Positions 63,206-64,000 of a DNA stretch of 64,000 nt are shown here, piece after piece; within the stretch, counting starts at the first letter, position 1; each line of letters starts with the position of its first letter. The notes under the pieces are model-generated. The model saw nothing but the letters and a program-made list of their open reading frames with translations. It was not told where the DNA came from and did not search any database. Where the stretch lies: contig JAFREQ010000030.1 of NCBI GenBank assembly GCA_025331565.1, positions 5,704,001 through 5,768,000 of the forward strand, given 5' to 3'. Source of the DNA: Holacanthus passer (Eukaryota; Chordata; Actinopteri; Pomacanthidae). The translations under genes were made by a program, and so were the position numbers.

Positions 63206-64000
63206 TTTACCATTAAAAACTAGTTTAATAACATGAAACATTAAATTAGCCAGCTTTAAGTAGTTGAGGAGATTCTCCTCGTGTCAGAGCAGTTTATAAA
63301 TGATGCTTTCCCCCTTGTGTTGCAGAGAAAGTGATGCAAACTCTTGAACAACCCCAATAATCATCAGACCGTTATCTCAGCTGTAACCATGTCATCTGCT
63401 TACAGTATGAACTGTGCTTGGACTCCGTCAGACCGTACAAATTAGGCAGCAGAATTCTTTATTCTATCTAATAAAGGATGAAATTGATGAAAAACGCTTA
63501 TGAAGATATTAGGAGCTCCAGCAGTGAAAAGCAGGGCAAGCATCCCTTGTGCTCATGATAGACGTTAATTAAGGCTTGAACTACAAAATAAGTTTTAAAG
63601 TCCATCAGCGATATGCTGAGAGCTCGTTCTTATCCTTGCAAGTGCCACCATTCCCATGTACAAGATGTTAAATATCACATGAGCATTGCACTGTCCCCAA
63701 AGGTCTTGTCATGTTGGATAAAGCCATTACAGAACATTTAGAAGCTTTGACTTTAATGAACAGATGAATCCAGCAGTGTTAGAAAGCATTCACTCATTCA
63801 TACTGTCACCCACACTTTTAACTTGTGCATGCTGCTTCTTGCCGAGGCTGGGTTTCTCATGGTAGACAGTGCAGCTGCATTACACAGAGCAAAGGACGCA
63901 ACAGCCTCGTGCAGGTCATTTATATTGTGCAGCCAAGCTCATTAACTCAGAGCCTAATGTTTGTTTGTTTGAGCTTGTTCCATTTGATCCCCATTAAAAC
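63206..64000. other. Unassigned interval at right edge
   Basis: No gene or recognised repeat seen. Confidence 0.5.

Overview
The window reads as nuclear DNA of a spiny-rayed (acanthomorph/percomorph) teleost. It is AT-leaning, intron- and repeat-rich and CpG-depleted. It carries many (CA)n tracts, a decayed Tc1 element of the type common in fish, hAT relics, and several short interspersed families I know from fish genomes. There are no bacterial-style operons, rRNA genes, tRNA genes or CRISPR arrays. Most open reading frames are chance frames or lie inside repeats.

One protein-coding gene is clear: the 5' part of neurl1 (neuralized E3 ubiquitin ligase 1), on the minus strand. Three coding exons join with consistent splice phases. 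A 34-nt first coding exon (18642-18675) encodes an MGGQIT... N-terminus that fits N-myristoylation. The second (6882-7132) and third (6258-6579) together encode the whole first NHR domain. The second NHR domain and the RING finger must lie beyond the left edge, so the intron that begins at 6257 is longer than 6.2 kb. A CpG-richer stretch at 18676-19090 is the likely promoter and 5' UTR. Intron 1 spans 11.5 kb (7133-18641) and contains two perfect CRE palindromes, a perfect 13-bp hairpin and several repeats.

From about 19.1 kb to 64 kb I find no convincing protein-coding gene. This 45-kb upstream interval contains: a broken Tc1/mariner element (19508-20990); a nest in which one MITE has been split by other repeats (21014-22308); another hAT-type MITE (23030-23465); a non-autonomous hAT relic with near-matching 8-bp target duplications (29788-30890); several LINE or SINE tails; a duplicated unit at 50.2 and 51.7 kb; a 31-bp minisatellite built on a p53-half-site-like core (55440-55830), followed by a nearly perfect 19-bp hairpin; and two weakly supported orphan exons (33151-33192 and 46988-47154). 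Several unique, balanced-composition stretches could be conserved non-coding elements of a neural regulatory desert, but this cannot be tested from one sequence.

No novel multi-gene system is visible. The points most worth checking are the myristoylation-type neurl1 first exon with its promoter, the 31-bp array with its hairpin, the nested MITE, the hAT relic, and the orphan exons. Family names for repeats come from memory of fish repeats; no database was searched.
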